Positions 63,801-64,000 of a DNA stretch of 64,000 bases are shown here, piece by piece; within the stretch, counting starts at the first letter, position 1; each line of letters starts with the position of its first letter. Made by a program: the position numbers and the translations under genes. Location: the NCBI RefSeq assembly GCF_023277745.1, contig NZ_CP086322.1, positions 62,001 through 126,000 on the forward strand, given 5' to 3'. The stretch comes from Streptomyces halobius. GTDB lineage: Bacteria; Actinomycetota; Actinomycetes; Streptomycetales; Streptomycetaceae. Below the pieces are notes generated by a model, which made no database searches, was not told where the DNA came from, and was given only the letters and a program-made list of their open reading frames with translations.

Positions 63801-64000
63801 CCAGCATCGGCTCCATCAGCGGTGAGTGGAAGGCGTGTGAGACCCGAAGGCGCCGGGTCTTGTGCCCGGCACCGGAGAACGTCGACTCGATGTCCCAGAC
63901 CGTGTCCTGGTCACCGGAGATCACCGTCGCGAGTGGACCGTTCACCGCGGCGATGCGGACGGACTCCTGGTGGTCCTCGATCGCCTCGCGGATCTCGTCC
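60847..64000 (-). CDS. type I modular polyketide synthase, C-terminal part (AT-DH-KR-ACP-docking), partial
   Basis: The gene runs off the right edge and ends at 60847; about 1,050 codons are visible. In order: the end of an acyltransferase with SHAFHSPLM (HAFH predicts malonyl-CoA); a dehydratase with catalytic H in HRIFGGVVFP (near 63209) and D in FDAALHPV (near 62725), both intact; a ketoreductase with GATGGLG (near 61995), the LDD motif (AGVLDDSS), and S/Y/N in YSSIAGTFG and ANYAAANTF, so a B-type active enzyme; an acyl carrier protein with GFDSLSG (near 61095); and an acidic C-terminal docking tail, LDEEIDDLDIEDLIQRTLSD. There is no terminal thioesterase, so the chain passes to another subunit. 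The visible module should leave a malonate-derived unit as an enoyl (double-bond) group. Confidence 0.95.
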   Translation of the reverse strand, partial: DEIREAIEDHQESVRIAAVNGPLATVISGDQDTVWDIESTFSGAGHKTRRLRVSHAFHSPLMEPMLAEFEQVAQSVSYAAPRLPVISNVTGVLADGELAQPEYWVRHVRETVRFADGVRAAVAAGAGVFVEVGPDGVLSAMAQETLAQAAPEVTAVPMVRTSRPEPRSLAEALARLHVAGVAVDWPAYLAAVGVTGRQTDLPTYPFERQRYWVRPQPPSGDVTGAGLTAIDHPFLAAATDVAVGDQIVLSGHLAPAADAWLADHRIFGGVVFPGTAYVDMAKQAMDIAGCGRIEELTLQAPLTLTSNAVELQVTVGAADDTGRREIGIHSRAAGARSWTRHATGVLAADPPPAPQAAPDAWPPPGNEPVELEAFYPQLADRGYGYGSAFQGLRGLWCSGDEAYGEIRLPDDVPHASSGCAVHPALFDAALHPVLHLLAGPDQERTLLPYAWSGVSFHARGGTTLRVRTARIGVNEVSLRITGPDGAPVLSVESLSLVPASADQLAALAAADSLFTLDWTPLTDTTGTSQADAEVTHVTASAGADLPASARATAHELLGRVRTWLEDGTRRVIVTRGAVAVGEDETPDLALAPVWGLMRSVQAEHPDRFVLVDSDGDEASTATLATLDLSEPQVAIRRGVAYVPRLAAAPAATADPPKWTEGTVLLTGATGGLGALFARHLVTGHGARRLLMLSRRGPAAPGANELAQELTALGAEVVQAACDVSDRGALAAELARIPAQAPLTAVVHLAGVLDDSSVETMTSEQLDRVFGPKADAAWHLHELTKDQELAAFVLYSSIAGTFGTAGQANYAAANTFLDALAAHRRASGLPAVSLAWGPWELGMAGELGGADLSRLRRAGFVPVPAATGTALFDTALGLDTSLAVPAVIDRAALRERETVHALYRGMVTPRRRKAEQSGEPTLVRQLADLPPKERTDKVLELLLSTAALVLGYPSADNLDAGMSFQDIGFDSLSGVEFRNHVKKDTGVDIPAAIIFNYPTPAALAVHLRDRLFGEEEPEPEGPDAETAVGDELDEEIDDLDIEDLIQRTLSD

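Overview
The window is high-GC actinomycete DNA, almost certainly Streptomyces. Supporting evidence: sortase-anchored and short chaplins, a SigB/F/G-type sigma factor, a GAF-ANTAR regulator, bacterial Ku, GTG/TTG starts, and a modular type I polyketide synthase (PKS) at the right edge. The dense mix of intact genes, one-frameshift genes and worn fragments of unrelated genes resembles a chromosome-arm or accessory region, not a core region.

Layout. 0-3 kb: IS5-type transposase scrap, then a divergent LysR/MFS pair with a textbook LysR box; the MFS gene is broken at a run of eight C. 3.1-6.4 kb: insertion-sequence nest, an IS110 element inside a DDE transposase remnant that is fused to an IS5 remnant, followed by another transposase tail. 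6.4-9.2 kb: type I periplasmic-binding-like protein with a GNAT scrap, then a non-coding tandem repeat array (8591-8990) with covarying hairpins and a truncated ATP-grasp gene. 9.3-14.4 kb: stress and DNA-repair block (Fpg/Nei glycosylase, Ku, broken F420 oxidoreductase, SigB/F/G sigma factor, GAF-ANTAR protein, two small hydrophilic proteins, one sharing the Rho_N/SAP-like tail of Ku). 14.6-23.4 kb: broken epimerase, a PCu(A)C-like lipoprotein, a three-repeat cysteine-rich secreted protein, a three-domain long chaplin, a frameshifted short chaplin, an unrecognised 404-aa protein, and a frameshifted PI-PLC/ricin-lectin gene.

23.7-35 kb: second insertion-sequence zone. A complete ISAzo13-family element with exact ends, a cold-shock-like protein, beta-carbonic anhydrase, SDR oxidoreductase, and three further IS110 transposases, with scraps of IS5-type and another transposase, cytochrome P450 and helicase genes. 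35.6-52 kb: MarR + DHA2 exporter (leaderless promoter predicted), a membrane-anchored HTH regulator divergent from a secreted sensor-like protein, MerR, NRPS and TnsA scraps, another DHA2 exporter, lipoproteins, CbiZ, a PepSY lipoprotein and an Ig-like protein. Two inverted copies of a 170-194-bp repeat lie at 27.3 and 50.9 kb.

52.3-64 kb: probable left flank of a biosynthetic locus. Polyprenyl synthetase, IclR, a small protein and two paralogous LuxR-type regulators lie on the minus strand. A plus-strand operon holds an EspR-like regulator, a frameshifted MAB_1171c/DUF6545-like membrane protein and an amidohydrolase. After a strong bidirectional terminator come a type II thioesterase and the 3' part of a PKS gene (malonyl-type AT, DH, B-type KR, ACP, C-terminal docking tail) running off the right edge. 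No rRNA, tRNA or CRISPR array was seen. All calls are from reading the sequence; no database search was run.
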